Assembly: GCA_003165465.1 (NCBI GenBank)
Contig: PLUM01000037.1
Location: forward strand, 1-64,000
Source of the DNA: Acidobacteriota bacterium
Lineage (GTDB): Bacteria > Acidobacteriota > Terriglobia > Acidiferrales > UBA7541
DNA: 64,000 nt
Reading direction: 5' to 3'
Notes under the pieces: model-generated
What the model was told of the DNA's origin: nothing
Databases searched by the model: none
The model's input: the letters and a program-made list of their open reading frames with translations, nothing else
Translations under genes and position numbers: made by a program
In this document: positions 55,877-63,890 of the stretch, one piece after another
How the letters are laid out: each line of letters begins with the position of its first letter
Position numbering within the stretch: the stretch's first letter is position 1

Positions 55877-57137
55877 CAATGGACGCATTCTCGATCCCGC
55901 AAGCGGGACGGACGCGCCGCGCGACATTCTGCTCGACGGAGACCGCATCGCGGCCGTCGCGCCACACGGGCAGCTTTTATCGCGCGCCCAGGGCGCGGAA
56001 GTTTTCGACGCCAAAAATTTAATTGTCGCTCCGGGGTTCATCGATTTGCACTGCCACCTGCGCGAGCCGGGCGGCGAATCCTCGGAAACCATCGAAACCG
56101 GCACGCGGGCCGCCGCGCGCGGAGGCTTCACGGCCGTGTGCCCGATGCCGAACACGCGCCCGGTGAACGACAACGCCTCCGTGACGCGCTCGATCATGGA
56201 CCGCGCCGCCGCTGTCTCTCCCGTGCGCGTGTGGCCGATTGGCGCGGCGTCCATCGGCAGCAAGGGCGAAGCGCTTGCGGAAATCGCCGCCATGAAGCAG
56301 GCGGGAATCGTCGCGGTTTCGGACGATGGCCGGCCCATCGCCACGGCGAAACTGTTGCGGCAGGTGATGGAGTATTGCCGCTCGCTCGATTTGCCGGTGA
56401 TCGACCACTGCGAGGACAGCTCGCTTTTCGCGGGCGCGGTGATGCGCGAGGGGAAACAGTCCGTTCGCCTGGGGCTGAGCGGAATGCCCGCCGCCACCGA
56501 ATCGCTGGCCGTCGCGCGCGATGTGCAAATGGGCGAGCTGACCAGTTCGCGCCTGCACATTGCGCATCTTTCGGCGCGCTCCTCGCTCGAGCATGTGCGC
56601 GCGGCGAAGGCGAAGGGCCTGCACGTCACGTGCGAAGTGACGCCGCACCATTTCACGCTCACCGACGAGGACGTACAGTACGACACGCGGTATAAAATGA
56701 ATCCGCCGCTCGCCGCGCGCGAGGACCGCGACGCGCTCATCGCCGGACTCGCGGACGGCAGCGTGGACGCGATCGCCACCGACCACGCGCCGCACGAGGC
56801 CGCGCTCAAGGACGTGGAATTCGACCGCGCGCCATTTGGCATCACGGGTTTCGAGACGGCAATCGGCCTTGCGCTTGAGCTGGTGCACGCGCGAAAACTT
56901 TCGCTCCTGCGCATGGTGGAATTGTTCACGACAGGCCCCGCGCGCGTGCTCGGGATGCAGCGGCGCATCGCGGAAAACGAGCCGGGCGATCTGACGATTT
57001 TTTCCACTGAACACAAGTGGACGTTCCGCGCGGCGGAATCCGCCAGCAAGTCGCACAATTCGCCATTCGACGGGCGCGAATTTCGCGGCGCTCCCATGGC
57101 CGCGATTGTCGCGGGCCGCATTGCCTGGCAGGGATAG
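55863..57137 (+). CDS. pyrC: Dihydroorotase (class I, PyrC)
   Basis: A 424-aa zinc amidohydrolase closing the dihydroorotate ring. The metal site is seen in DLHCHLREPGGESSETIETG near 60, VIDHCEDSSLF near 180, HIAHLSARSSL near 230 and the catalytic ATDHAPHEAALK near 305. The ATG at 55863 overlaps the pyrB end. With pyrR and pyrB, and pyrD and pyrF just upstream on the other strand, most of the UMP pathway is in this region; carAB and pyrE are not here. Confidence 0.95.
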   Translation: MLLISNGRILDPASGTDAPRDILLDGDRIAAVAPHGQLLSRAQGAEVFDAKNLIVAPGFIDLHCHLREPGGESSETIETGTRAAARGGFTAVCPMPNTRPVNDNASVTRSIMDRAAAVSPVRVWPIGAASIGSKGEALAEIAAMKQAGIVAVSDDGRPIATAKLLRQVMEYCRSLDLPVIDHCEDSSLFAGAVMREGKQSVRLGLSGMPAATESLAVARDVQMGELTSSRLHIAHLSARSSLEHVRAAKAKGLHVTCEVTPHHFTLTDEDVQYDTRYKMNPPLAAREDRDALIAGLADGSVDAIATDHAPHEAALKDVEFDRAPFGITGFETAIGLALELVHARKLSLLRMVELFTTGPARVLGMQRRIAENEPGDLTIFSTEHKWTFRAAESASKSHNSPFDGREFRGAPMAAIVAGRIAWQG

Positions 57138-57159
57138 CCACGGAGGCACAGAGAAAAAT

Positions 57160-57270
57160 GAAGTAGAGGAAGTGAAGGAGGTAAAGGAATTGAAGGATAA
57201 AACCTTGCCGGCCCATCGATCCCTGCGCGATTTTTCCGTTCCTGTACTTCCTTCATCTCCTTTACTTCCC
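57160..57270. repeat. Purine/pyrimidine inverted repeat element, copy A
   Basis: A purine arm (57160-57203) built from GAAGT and AAGGAGGTAAAGG words ending in GATAAAACC, a GC-rich middle of about 35 bases, and a pyrimidine arm (57238-57270) that is nearly its reverse complement (TACTTCCTTCATCTCC). It begins right after the pyrC stop. Confidence 0.8.
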
Positions 57271-58086
57271 AAGTTTCTCGCCCGGCGTCTCGCGTGCTTC
57301 CTCGTCGCCATCTGCACGATGCTGGGTTTCGCGACGGCAACCTTCGCGCAGACCGCCAAGCCTCCCGAAGCGGCAAAAACGCAAGACGCGGCCGCGCCCC
57401 TCTCCCACGATCTGTCCGGAGTGTGGATGCAGTATCCGGAGGGAGATTGGCCGGGAACTCCAGGCATGAATACCGTAAATCAAAGGTTTCGTCCGCCGCT
57501 GACGCCGTGGGGACAGGCGAAGCTCGACGCCGCGCGGCCTCTTGTGGGCCTAAAGGCCATTCCAGGCCAAGAGAATAGCCCATCGCTGCGCTGCGATCCG
57601 GACGGGCCTCCGAAGCTTCTCAATCATCCCAACCCGTTTGAGATCGTGCAGATTCCCGGCCGGATGCTCATGTTTTTCGAGGAGCAACACATCTGGCGCG
57701 AAATCTGGGCGGATGGGCGGCCGCTGCCCAAGGATCCCGACCCGAGTTATTTGGGCTACGCGGTTGGAAAGTGGGAAGGCGATACGTTTGTCGTCGAAAC
57801 GATTGGTTTTAACGACAAGCAGTGGGTCGATCCCTACGGAAATCCCCGCAGCGAACAAACGCACCTGACGGAGCGCTACCGGCGGTTGAATCGCGAGACG
57901 CTGGAACTGCAAGTCATCATCGACGACCCCAAATCCTACACAAAGACCTGGGTCAGTCCTCCCAAACTCCATAAGCTGGAGCCGGGCTGGGAAATTGCGG
58001 AATGGTTCTGCGTGCTGGACGAAGACAAGGTGTATGACGAAACCGTTCGGAAACCGGCAGGCGGTTTGAACGCGCCAAAACAATAA
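57190..58086 (+). CDS. Exported protein of unknown function, paralogue 1 (DLSGVW family)
   Basis: About 298 aa. There is no ATG in the leader; TTG at 57190 has a perfect AAGGAGG eight bases upstream, inside the repeat element. A hydrophobic signal (LACFLVAICTMLGFATATFA, cleavage before Q) is followed by a domain with motifs DLSGVWMQYPEG, TPWGQAKLDAARP, CDPDGPPKLL, FEIVQIPGRMLMFFE, GYAVGKWEGDTFVVETIGFN, HLTERYRRLN and KLEPGWEIAEWFC. The domain is mostly beta with many Trp, Pro and Gly. Two more copies follow, and the family is unknown to me. It may be a periplasmic binding or carrier protein. Confidence 0.7.
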   Translation: MKDKTLPAHRSLRDFSVPVLPSSPLLPKFLARRLACFLVAICTMLGFATATFAQTAKPPEAAKTQDAAAPLSHDLSGVWMQYPEGDWPGTPGMNTVNQRFRPPLTPWGQAKLDAARPLVGLKAIPGQENSPSLRCDPDGPPKLLNHPNPFEIVQIPGRMLMFFEEQHIWREIWADGRPLPKDPDPSYLGYAVGKWEGDTFVVETIGFNDKQWVDPYGNPRSEQTHLTERYRRLNRETLELQVIIDDPKSYTKTWVSPPKLHKLEPGWEIAEWFCVLDEDKVYDETVRKPAGGLNAPKQ

Positions 58087-58096
58087 AGGGGAAATA

Positions 58097-58225
58097 ATGG
58101 AAATTGAGGAAGTAAAGGAGGTAAAGGAAGTAAAGGAAGTGAAGGATAAAACCGAGCGTGCCCAGTCGCGCGTGGGCGATTTTTCCGTTCCTCTACTTCC
58201 TCCACATCCTCCACTTCCTTTACTT
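58097..58225. repeat. Purine/pyrimidine inverted repeat element, copy B
   Basis: Purine arm with three GGAAGTAAAGG-type words, GATAAAACCGAGCG middle, and pyrimidine arm TCCTCTACTTCCTCCACATC ending in CTTTACTTCC. Begins with an ATG that opens the frame of paralogue 2, so the whole element reads in frame as EVKEVKEVKEVKDKT plus a Pro/Leu-rich stretch. Confidence 0.85.
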
Positions 58226-59002
58226 CCAAAGTTTTCTGCTCTCGCCATCCTGGCAGCAATGCTCTTATTCTCGCCACTCGCGTTTGCGCAGAAAAATCCC
58301 GCTGCCTCCGCCGCCCTGTCGCACGATTTGTCTGGAGTTTGGATGCAATATCCGGACGGGATTGTGCCGGGAGTTCCCGGCATGAACGCCGTGGACACCA
58401 GAACCCGCCCGCCGTTGACGCCGTGGGGAAAAGCGAAGTTCGATGCCGCGAAGCCTTTGGTGGGACCGCGAGCCATTCCGGGAGAGGAAAATAATCCGGA
58501 ATTGCGCTGCGAGCCGGATGGCCCTCCGAAACTTCTCAACCTTCCCAATCCTTTTGAAATTATCCAGATCCCAGGAAGAGTGCTGATGTTTTTTGAGCTG
58601 GGGCATGCCTGGCGCACGGTTTGGACCGATGGGCGTCCGTTGCCCAAAAATCCCGATCCAACCTGGCTGGGCTACTCGGTCGGCAAATGGGAGGGCGACA
58701 CCTTCGTCGTCGAGACGATTGGTTTCAACGACAAGCTTTGGGACGATTCTTTCGGAAATCCGCGCAGCGACGAAACGCATCTGACGGAGCGCTACCGGCG
58801 ATTGAATCGCGACACACTGGAATTACAAATCATCATCGACGATCCAAAATCGTATACAAAGCCCTGGGTCAGTCCTCCCAAACTTCATAAATTGGAGCCG
58901 GGCTGGGAAATTGCGGAATGGTTCTGCGTGCTGGACGAAGACAAGGCGTATGACGACGTAGTCAGAAAACCGGCAGGCGTCGCGCCAGCGGCAAATAAAT
59001 AA
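58097..59002 (+). CDS. Exported protein of unknown function, paralogue 2 (DLSGVW family)
   Basis: 301 aa, starting at ATG 58097 with GGGG five bases upstream. The first 45 residues are encoded by the repeat element (acidic/lysine-rich, then Pro/Leu), followed by a classic signal core (ALAILAAMLLFSPLAFA). The mature domain is very similar to paralogue 1, with the same DLSGVWMQYPDG, TPWGKAKFDAAKP and PNPFEIIQIPGRVLMFFE motifs. In a normal gene the n-region would be much shorter, so the element may be a late insertion between promoter and signal. It lies ten bases after paralogue 1. Confidence 0.75.
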   Translation: MEIEEVKEVKEVKEVKDKTERAQSRVGDFSVPLLPPHPPLPLLPKFSALAILAAMLLFSPLAFAQKNPAASAALSHDLSGVWMQYPDGIVPGVPGMNAVDTRTRPPLTPWGKAKFDAAKPLVGPRAIPGEENNPELRCEPDGPPKLLNLPNPFEIIQIPGRVLMFFELGHAWRTVWTDGRPLPKNPDPTWLGYSVGKWEGDTFVVETIGFNDKLWDDSFGNPRSDETHLTERYRRLNRDTLELQIIIDDPKSYTKPWVSPPKLHKLEPGWEIAEWFCVLDEDKAYDDVVRKPAGVAPAANK

Positions 59003-59013
59003 AGAAGGACGTA

Positions 59014-59140
59014 ATGGAAGTTGAGGAAGTAAAAGAGGTAAAGGAAGTGAAGGATAAAACTATCTCCCGCCATTTGCGCGCGGGCGATTTTCCCGTTCCT
59101 CTACTTCCTCAATTTCCTTTACTTCCTTCACTTCCCAAGT
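59014..59140. repeat. Purine/pyrimidine inverted repeat element, copy C
   Basis: As copy B: starts ATGGAAGTTGAGG, purine arm to GATAAAACTATCTC, pyrimidine arm CCTCTACTTCCTC to CTTCACTTCCC. The 18 bases before it (AATAAAGAAGGACGTA) recur before copy E on the other strand. Confidence 0.85.
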
Positions 59141-59910
59141 TTTCCACCCTCGTCATTCTGGCAGTCGCGCTGGTGTTCGCGCCGATTGCATTCGCGCAGA
59201 AGAAGCCCGTTGCGTCCTCCGCTGCGGCTCAGGCGCTATCGCACGATCTTTCCGGCGTTTGGATGCAATATCCGGACGGCCCCGCGCCGGGAGTTCCCGG
59301 GATGAATGCCATCGACCAAAGATTTCGTCCACCGTTTACGCCGTGGGGGAAAGCGCGGTTCGATGCCGCGAGGCCCATGCAGGGGCCCACGGCCGTTGCG
59401 GGTGAGGAGAATGCTCCTACGTTGCACTGTGACCCGGACGGCCCTCCGCGAGTTCTCAATCTTCCCAACCCATTCGAGATCATTCAGATTCCTGGCCGTG
59501 TGCTGATGTTCTTTGAGCTGGGACATGTTTGGCGCACGATCTGGACCGACGGGCGAGCGCTTCCCAAGGATCCCGATCCCTCCTGGTTGGGATACTCGGT
59601 GGGGAAATGGGATGGCGACACGTTTGTTGTCGACACGATTGGTTTTAACGACAGGCTCTGGGTCGATGTCTATGGCAACCCGCGCAGCGACCGGATGCAC
59701 CTGACGGAACGCTACCGGCGTCTGAATCATGACACGTTGGAAATGCAAATCACCATGGACGACCCCAAGGCATACACAAAAGCTTGGGTGAATCCCCCCA
59801 AGCTCCACAAGCTGGAGTCGGGCTGGGAAATTGCGGAATGGTTCTGCGTCATCGAAGATGAGAACGCGTATAGCGATGAAATCAGAAAACCCGCCGGCGG
59901 AATGAGGTAA
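59014..59910 (+). CDS. Exported protein of unknown function, paralogue 3 (DLSGVW family)
   Basis: 298 aa from ATG 59014, with AAGGA four bases upstream. The N-terminal 45 residues again come from the repeat element; the signal core is LVILAVALVFAPIAFA. The mature domain matches the other two copies, with RMHLTERYRRLNHDTLEMQI near the end. It is 11 bases after paralogue 2. The three copies look like recent tandem duplications of a gene plus element unit. Confidence 0.75.
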   Translation: MEVEEVKEVKEVKDKTISRHLRAGDFPVPLLPQFPLLPSLPKFSTLVILAVALVFAPIAFAQKKPVASSAAAQALSHDLSGVWMQYPDGPAPGVPGMNAIDQRFRPPFTPWGKARFDAARPMQGPTAVAGEENAPTLHCDPDGPPRVLNLPNPFEIIQIPGRVLMFFELGHVWRTIWTDGRALPKDPDPSWLGYSVGKWDGDTFVVDTIGFNDRLWVDVYGNPRSDRMHLTERYRRLNHDTLEMQITMDDPKAYTKAWVNPPKLHKLESGWEIAEWFCVIEDENAYSDEIRKPAGGMR

Positions 59911-60045
59911 AGGAGGTTGAGGAAGTAAAGGAAGTTCAGGAAGTGGAGGAACGGAAACGTCGTGCGTGTGCAATATGGATGCACGCGGTTTGTTCCTTTC
60001 TTTCACCTCCTTTACCTCCTCCACTTCCTGAACTTCCTTTCTCCG
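59905..60045. repeat. Purine/pyrimidine inverted repeat element, copy D
   Basis: Purine arm GGAGGTTGAGGAAGTAAAGG and GTTCAGGAAGTGGAGG; middle of about 40 bases with GTGCAATATGGATGCACGCG; pyrimidine arm CCTCCTTTACCTCCTCCACT ending in GAACTTCC. Precedes the dioxygenase gene, whose start lies 13 bases after it, so here the element is not translated into a signal peptide. Confidence 0.8.
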
Positions 60046-60057
60046 GAGCCCAAACCA

Positions 60058-60972
60058 ATGATCATCGAAAACCTGGATCAGGTCACGCAAGCGGTGCTGG
60101 ACGAAACCAAACGCACGCCGGACGCGCGCACGAGGGAGATTATTCAGTGCCTCGTGCGGCATCTCCATGGCTTTGTACGGGAAATTCAGATGACGGAAAA
60201 AGAATTCGACCAGGCCATCGGCTACGTCGCCGCGCTCGGACAACTCACTACGGAAAGCCACAATGAAGTGAGGCTAATGTGCGGATCGCTGGGAGTCTCG
60301 ACACTCGTGTGCCTCATGAACAATGGCTCCAACGCGGCCACGGAAACGTCCGCAAATCTTCTCGGGCCGTTTTGGAGAACGGATTCACCGCGAACCGAGA
60401 ACGGCGGCTCGCTCTTGCGCTCCGCGACACCCGGGCCGGCGCTGTTCTTCAAGGGCTGGGTGCGCGACCAGCAAGGGAAACCCGTTGCCGGCGCCGAGGT
60501 CGATGTCTGGCACGCGTCGCCCGTGGGCCTGTACGAGAGTCAGGATCCCGAGCAGGCGGAGATGAACCTGCGCGGAAAATTCACGACCGGCGCGAACGGA
60601 GAATTCAGTTTCCGCAGCATCAAGCCCTCAGGCTATCCCATACCGTTGAACGGCCCGGTGGGCGCTCTGCTGAATGCGCAGAAGCGGCACAACATGCGCC
60701 CGGCGCACGTGCATTTTCTGGTCTACAAGCCCGGCTACAAGACGGTCACGTCGCAAGTCTATTCGCCCGACGATCCTCATCTCGAGACCGACGCGCAATT
60801 CGGCGTGACGCGCGCCCTCATCGCACGCTACGTCGTCCATGAAAACGAACCCGCTCCCGCGCCCGATGTGAAAGGCGCGTGGTATTCGTTTGAACATACG
60901 TTTGTCCTTCAGCCGGGCGATAGTTATTTGCCGAAGCCGCCCATCTCAAAGAAAGCCACGGCGCGCGGCTAG
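60058..60972 (+). CDS. Intradiol ring-cleavage dioxygenase (hydroxyquinol/catechol 1,2-dioxygenase family)
   Basis: A 304-aa non-heme Fe(III) enzyme that opens catechol-type rings between the hydroxyls. An N-terminal helical dimerisation domain (EIIQCLVRHLHGFVREIQM) is followed by the catalytic beta domain. Iron ligands visible: Tyr159 (VGLYES), Tyr193 (SGYPIPLNGP), His217 and His219 (RPAHVHFLVYKPGYK). The ATG at 60058 has CGGAG about ten bases upstream. No signal peptide, so it is cytosolic, unlike its neighbours. The N-terminal domain resembles hydroxyquinol enzymes more than protocatechuate ones. Confidence 0.88.
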   Translation: MIIENLDQVTQAVLDETKRTPDARTREIIQCLVRHLHGFVREIQMTEKEFDQAIGYVAALGQLTTESHNEVRLMCGSLGVSTLVCLMNNGSNAATETSANLLGPFWRTDSPRTENGGSLLRSATPGPALFFKGWVRDQQGKPVAGAEVDVWHASPVGLYESQDPEQAEMNLRGKFTTGANGEFSFRSIKPSGYPIPLNGPVGALLNAQKRHNMRPAHVHFLVYKPGYKTVTSQVYSPDDPHLETDAQFGVTRALIARYVVHENEPAPAPDVKGAWYSFEHTFVLQPGDSYLPKPPISKKATARG

Positions 60973-61338
60973 GACGATTCACCGAAAACATAAATGCGAT
61001 TCTCGAACGCGGCAGAAAGCCCCCGGGTCTGAAGACCCGGGCTACAACAACTCGCGAATTCTGTAGCCCGCCTCTCTTGCCCTGAGAGAACGCGAAGGGG
61101 CAGAGACGGGGCTTTCCGCCAGGCTATGCAACACGTTCAAAATAAAATTTTCCGCAATGACAACACGTCGCAAGCCGAATCTTTACACTGGAATTGATTC
61201 GTGATTGAATCCGTAGGGCAAATATCGCGATTTGTTAACCGGACAGTATGGATTTATAGGAATTGAGCCATAATCGGCATGTTGAGCAAGAGACCTGCCG
61301 GGGCGTGAATCGTGGAATCAAATTTACGGAGAGTGTTC
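60973..61338. other. Intergenic region with family B repeat and promoter (366 bp)
   Basis: 61015-61135 holds a family B twin-hairpin copy (CCCGGGTCTGAAGACCCGGG, then TGTAGCCCGCCTCTCTTGCC and GGGGCAGAGACGGGG). Then come AT-richer DNA, the promoter at 61232-61260 and the leader of the cytochrome gene. No coding signal. Confidence 0.75.
61232..61260 (+). promoter_or_regulatory. Promoter for the diheme cytochrome gene
   Basis: -35 TTGTTA (61232-61237), 17-bp spacer, -10 TATAGG (61255-61260); each matches four of six consensus bases. About 80 bases upstream of the gene. Confidence 0.4.
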
Positions 61339-62307
61339 ATGAAGACAGTGGTTTTTGTGTTGGCGTTTACCCTGCTGATGGTTCCGGCGTTTCGAGCACA
61401 GTCTCCCGATCCACGATGGGCGAAGGGCATGGACCTTTCCTGGGCGTTTCCCGATCCCTCTCCCGATTTTCCGCCTGAGGACAAGAACGCGGTCAAACAC
61501 GTCCCGGGCAGCTCGAAATCCTACACGCAGGGGCAGATCGACGATATTTACAATCCGCCGGACTGGTTTCCCGAAGAGCACATGCCGTATCCCAAGGTGG
61601 TCGCTCGCGGCGAAGGCACGGCAACGCCGGGCTGCGCCGCTTGCCACCTTGCATCGGGGAGCGGACATCCGGAATCGGCCAATCTCACAGGGCTGACCGC
61701 CGATTATCTTTTGACGCAAATGCACGATTTTCAGCAGGGGCGGCGGACGGACCCGCGCCACCGCATGAGCGAAATCGCCAAGGGCATGACGGAGGATGAG
61801 TCGAAAGAAGCGAGCGCTTATTTTGCGAGCCTCAAGCCGCTCCATTGGATTCGCGTCGTCGAGACCGACATGGTGCCGGAAACGTATCTGAACGAGGGGC
61901 GCCGGCGTTACATTCGTCCGGGCGGCCACATGGAGCCCATCGGTTCGCGGATTATCGAAGTGCCTGAGGATCCGGCGCGCATCACGGCGCGAGATCCGCA
62001 CATCGGATTTGTCGCGTACGTGCCGAAGGGCAGCCTGGCGCGGGGCGAGGAACTGGCCAAAACAGGCGGCGCGGGAAAGACGACTGCGTGCGTCGCCTGC
62101 CACGGCCCGGCGCTCATGGGCATCGGACCGATCCCGAGAATCGCGGGGCATTCGCCGAACTACATTACTAGGCAACTCGCCGGGTTTCAGGTCGGCGCGC
62201 GTAACAGCGACATGGATCAACTGATGAAGGGCGTTGTCGCAAACCTGACCCAGGACGATATCGTCGCGCTCGCCGCCTACGTAGGTTCGGTCGGCCCCGA
62301 AAAATAA
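61339..62307 (+). CDS. Exported diheme c-type cytochrome
   Basis: 322 aa from ATG 61339 with CGGAG a few bases upstream. Signal peptide VVFVLAFTLLMVPAFRA. Two class I cytochrome c domains with heme sites CAACH (Cys99-His103) and CVACH (Cys251-His255). A conserved tail motif GHSPNYITRQLAGFQVG and NLTQDDIVALAAYVGS follow each heme domain. The N-terminal part (AVKHVPGSSKSYTQGQIDDI, YNPPDWFPEEH) is shared with the minus-strand paralogue. It would pass electrons in the periplasm. Confidence 0.9.
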   Translation: MKTVVFVLAFTLLMVPAFRAQSPDPRWAKGMDLSWAFPDPSPDFPPEDKNAVKHVPGSSKSYTQGQIDDIYNPPDWFPEEHMPYPKVVARGEGTATPGCAACHLASGSGHPESANLTGLTADYLLTQMHDFQQGRRTDPRHRMSEIAKGMTEDESKEASAYFASLKPLHWIRVVETDMVPETYLNEGRRRYIRPGGHMEPIGSRIIEVPEDPARITARDPHIGFVAYVPKGSLARGEELAKTGGAGKTTACVACHGPALMGIGPIPRIAGHSPNYITRQLAGFQVGARNSDMDQLMKGVVANLTQDDIVALAAYVGSVGPEK

Positions 62308-62631
62308 CGGTTCGCCCGGAATAATGTTTCTGGTTTGTTTTTAGTGGCGCTGGCTTCAGCCTGCGCAGTGTGCGTGTTCGCAACTGAACAAGTTGCGGAA
62401 TAAGTCTCTAATACGGAGACGCGCTGGTTGGCCATAGGGGCACGGCACTGCCGTGCCCCTACAATTGCGACATATCCACACTGACATTTCTAGCCTTCAG
62501 GGGTTAAAACCCCTGAACAAAAGAAAACGTTTATGTCGCGGCTGAAGCCGCTACCCACAAACATTGCGGACTTTTTCCGCAAGCTGTGAAGCCCGTGCCA
62601 CACCATTCCTTGCATCAACTTTTCGTTCCAG
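62308..62631. other. Intergenic region between convergent cytochrome genes, repeat-filled (324 bp)
   Basis: Contains a family A left arm remnant (GGCGCTGGCTTCAGCCTGCG, 62344-62363), the second family C unit (TAGGGGCACGGC with GCCGTGCCCCTA, 62435-62461), and two more hairpins (CAGGGGTTAAAACCCCTG, 62498-62515, and GCGGCTGAAGCCGC, 62537-62550). No coding signal. Confidence 0.75.
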
Positions 62632-63735
62632 TTATTTGGCGGTCTTCCCATCGCTCGTCCCCGCCGCAGTGCTTGCCGATGTCTCGGCGGCTGCCCCGGT
62701 TGAGGAGCCTTCTTCGGTGCCCGGCGGGAGTGAGGCTACGTAGGCCGCGACGGCCACCATGTCGTCCTGGGTCATTTGCGCGACGACGCCTTTCATGAGC
62801 GCGCCCATGCTGCCGTGGCGCGAGCCATCCTTGAAGTAGTAGAGCTGGCGGAAAAGATACATCGGAGAATGCCCGGCAATGGCGGGCACTTCGCCGAGGC
62901 CGTTGAGCGACGGGCCGTGGCAGATCGCGCACTGAATCGTTTTGCCGTTGCCGCCGGTGGTGACGAATGCCTTGCCCTTGGCGAGGCTGCCCTTCGGAAC
63001 GTAGGCTACGAATCCGGAGTGCGGATCGCGGCTTTCCGCCCGGGCAACGTCCTGCGGCAATTCGATGATGCGGCTGCCGACCGGCTCGTCTCCGGCTCCC
63101 GGCAGCGGCATGCGCATCAGGTGCATGTTGATAAACGTTTTCGGCACGCGATCGATTTCCACAACCGGCTGCCACACGCTCGGTTTCAGCGCAGCAAACC
63201 ATTCGGCAGCTTGCCGAGCGTCTTCGTCCGAAAGATTCCTGCTCATGTCGTTCATGGCCTCGCCCATTCGGTTTCCGGCCTTGAAATCGGCGAGTTGGCG
63301 CACGATGTACGCGGCCGAAAGCCCCGCAAGATTGGCGGATTCCGGGTGGCCGAGTCCGGATGCGAGATGGCAGGAGGCGCATCCGAGAACACCACCGGCG
63401 GCGCCGCTTGAAACCACTTTCGGCATGGCAGTGTGTTCGTCGGGAAACCAGTCCGGCGGATTTGCGAGATCGTCAATCTGATCCTGGGTGTAGGCCTTCG
63501 CGCTGCCCGGCACGTGTTGCGGACCGTTTCGTTCATCGATCACAGGTTGAACCTTACCGCGGATGGGGAATGCCCAGGGAATGTCCGGCAGTTTCCATTG
63601 CTCGGAGGATTGAGCGCCGATAAAAATTACGGGAAGAAAAGCGAGCGCCAATACAAAAATAAAAATCCGTGCAAAATGCCGCCGCATGTTTTCTTTTGTG
63701 TTGCGTGCGGTGTGTTTCCGTTTTTCAATCGTCAT
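62632..63735 (-). CDS. Exported diheme c-type cytochrome, paralogue of 61339-62307
   Basis: 367 aa from ATG 63735 (GGAG 11 bases upstream; ATG 63687 would shorten the basic n-region). Signal core IFIFVLALAFLPVIFIGA. Heme sites CASCH and CAICH. The order of motifs is the same as in the plus-strand copy: QHVPGSAKAYTQDQIDDL, NPPDWFPDEH, GSRIIELPQD, GFVAYVPKGSLAKG, IAGHSPMYLFRQLYYF. The C-terminal 30 residues are Ser/Thr/Ala-rich and unique to this copy. Divergence is substantial, so the duplication is older than that of the DLSGVW genes. Confidence 0.9.
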   Translation of the reverse strand: MTIEKRKHTARNTKENMRRHFARIFIFVLALAFLPVIFIGAQSSEQWKLPDIPWAFPIRGKVQPVIDERNGPQHVPGSAKAYTQDQIDDLANPPDWFPDEHTAMPKVVSSGAAGGVLGCASCHLASGLGHPESANLAGLSAAYIVRQLADFKAGNRMGEAMNDMSRNLSDEDARQAAEWFAALKPSVWQPVVEIDRVPKTFINMHLMRMPLPGAGDEPVGSRIIELPQDVARAESRDPHSGFVAYVPKGSLAKGKAFVTTGGNGKTIQCAICHGPSLNGLGEVPAIAGHSPMYLFRQLYYFKDGSRHGSMGALMKGVVAQMTQDDMVAVAAYVASLPPGTEEGSSTGAAAETSASTAAGTSDGKTAK

Positions 63736-63756
63736 CAGCTTTTGGTCTCCGAGGAA

Positions 63757-63888
63757 AGGAAGTTCAGGAAATTAAAGAAGTAGAGGAAGTGAAGAAAAGG
63801 AAAAATCTTCCTCGAGCGACTGAGCACGCTCGGTTTTATCCTTCACTTCCTTTACCTCCTTCACTTCCTCAATTTCCATTACGTCCTT
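63757..63888. repeat. Purine/pyrimidine inverted repeat element, copy E (opposite strand)
   Basis: Read on the minus strand it is nearly copy B: AAGAAGGACGTA then ATGGAAATTGAGG, purine arm to GATAAAACCGAGCGTG, pyrimidine arm CTTCACTTCCTCTACTTC. Its ATG frame ends in a stop after 35 codons here, so the element is not the N-terminus of the following cytochrome. Confidence 0.85.
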
Positions 63889-63890
63889 CT

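Noticed and set aside
54368..57583. Very long open frame on the minus strand (over 1000 codons) opposite pyrR-pyrB-pyrC
   Set aside because: A GC-rich antisense shadow; the plus-strand proteins are unmistakable enzymes, and the antisense product is low-complexity Arg/Ser/Ala-rich.
57160..60045. CRISPR-like array of GGAAGT repeats
   Set aside because: Repeats are degenerate words within inverted arms, without regular unique spacers, and no cas genes are present.
63772..63872. A 35-codon gene starting at the ATG of element copy E
   Set aside because: It is only the element's own open frame ending in a stop; no signal or domain follows.
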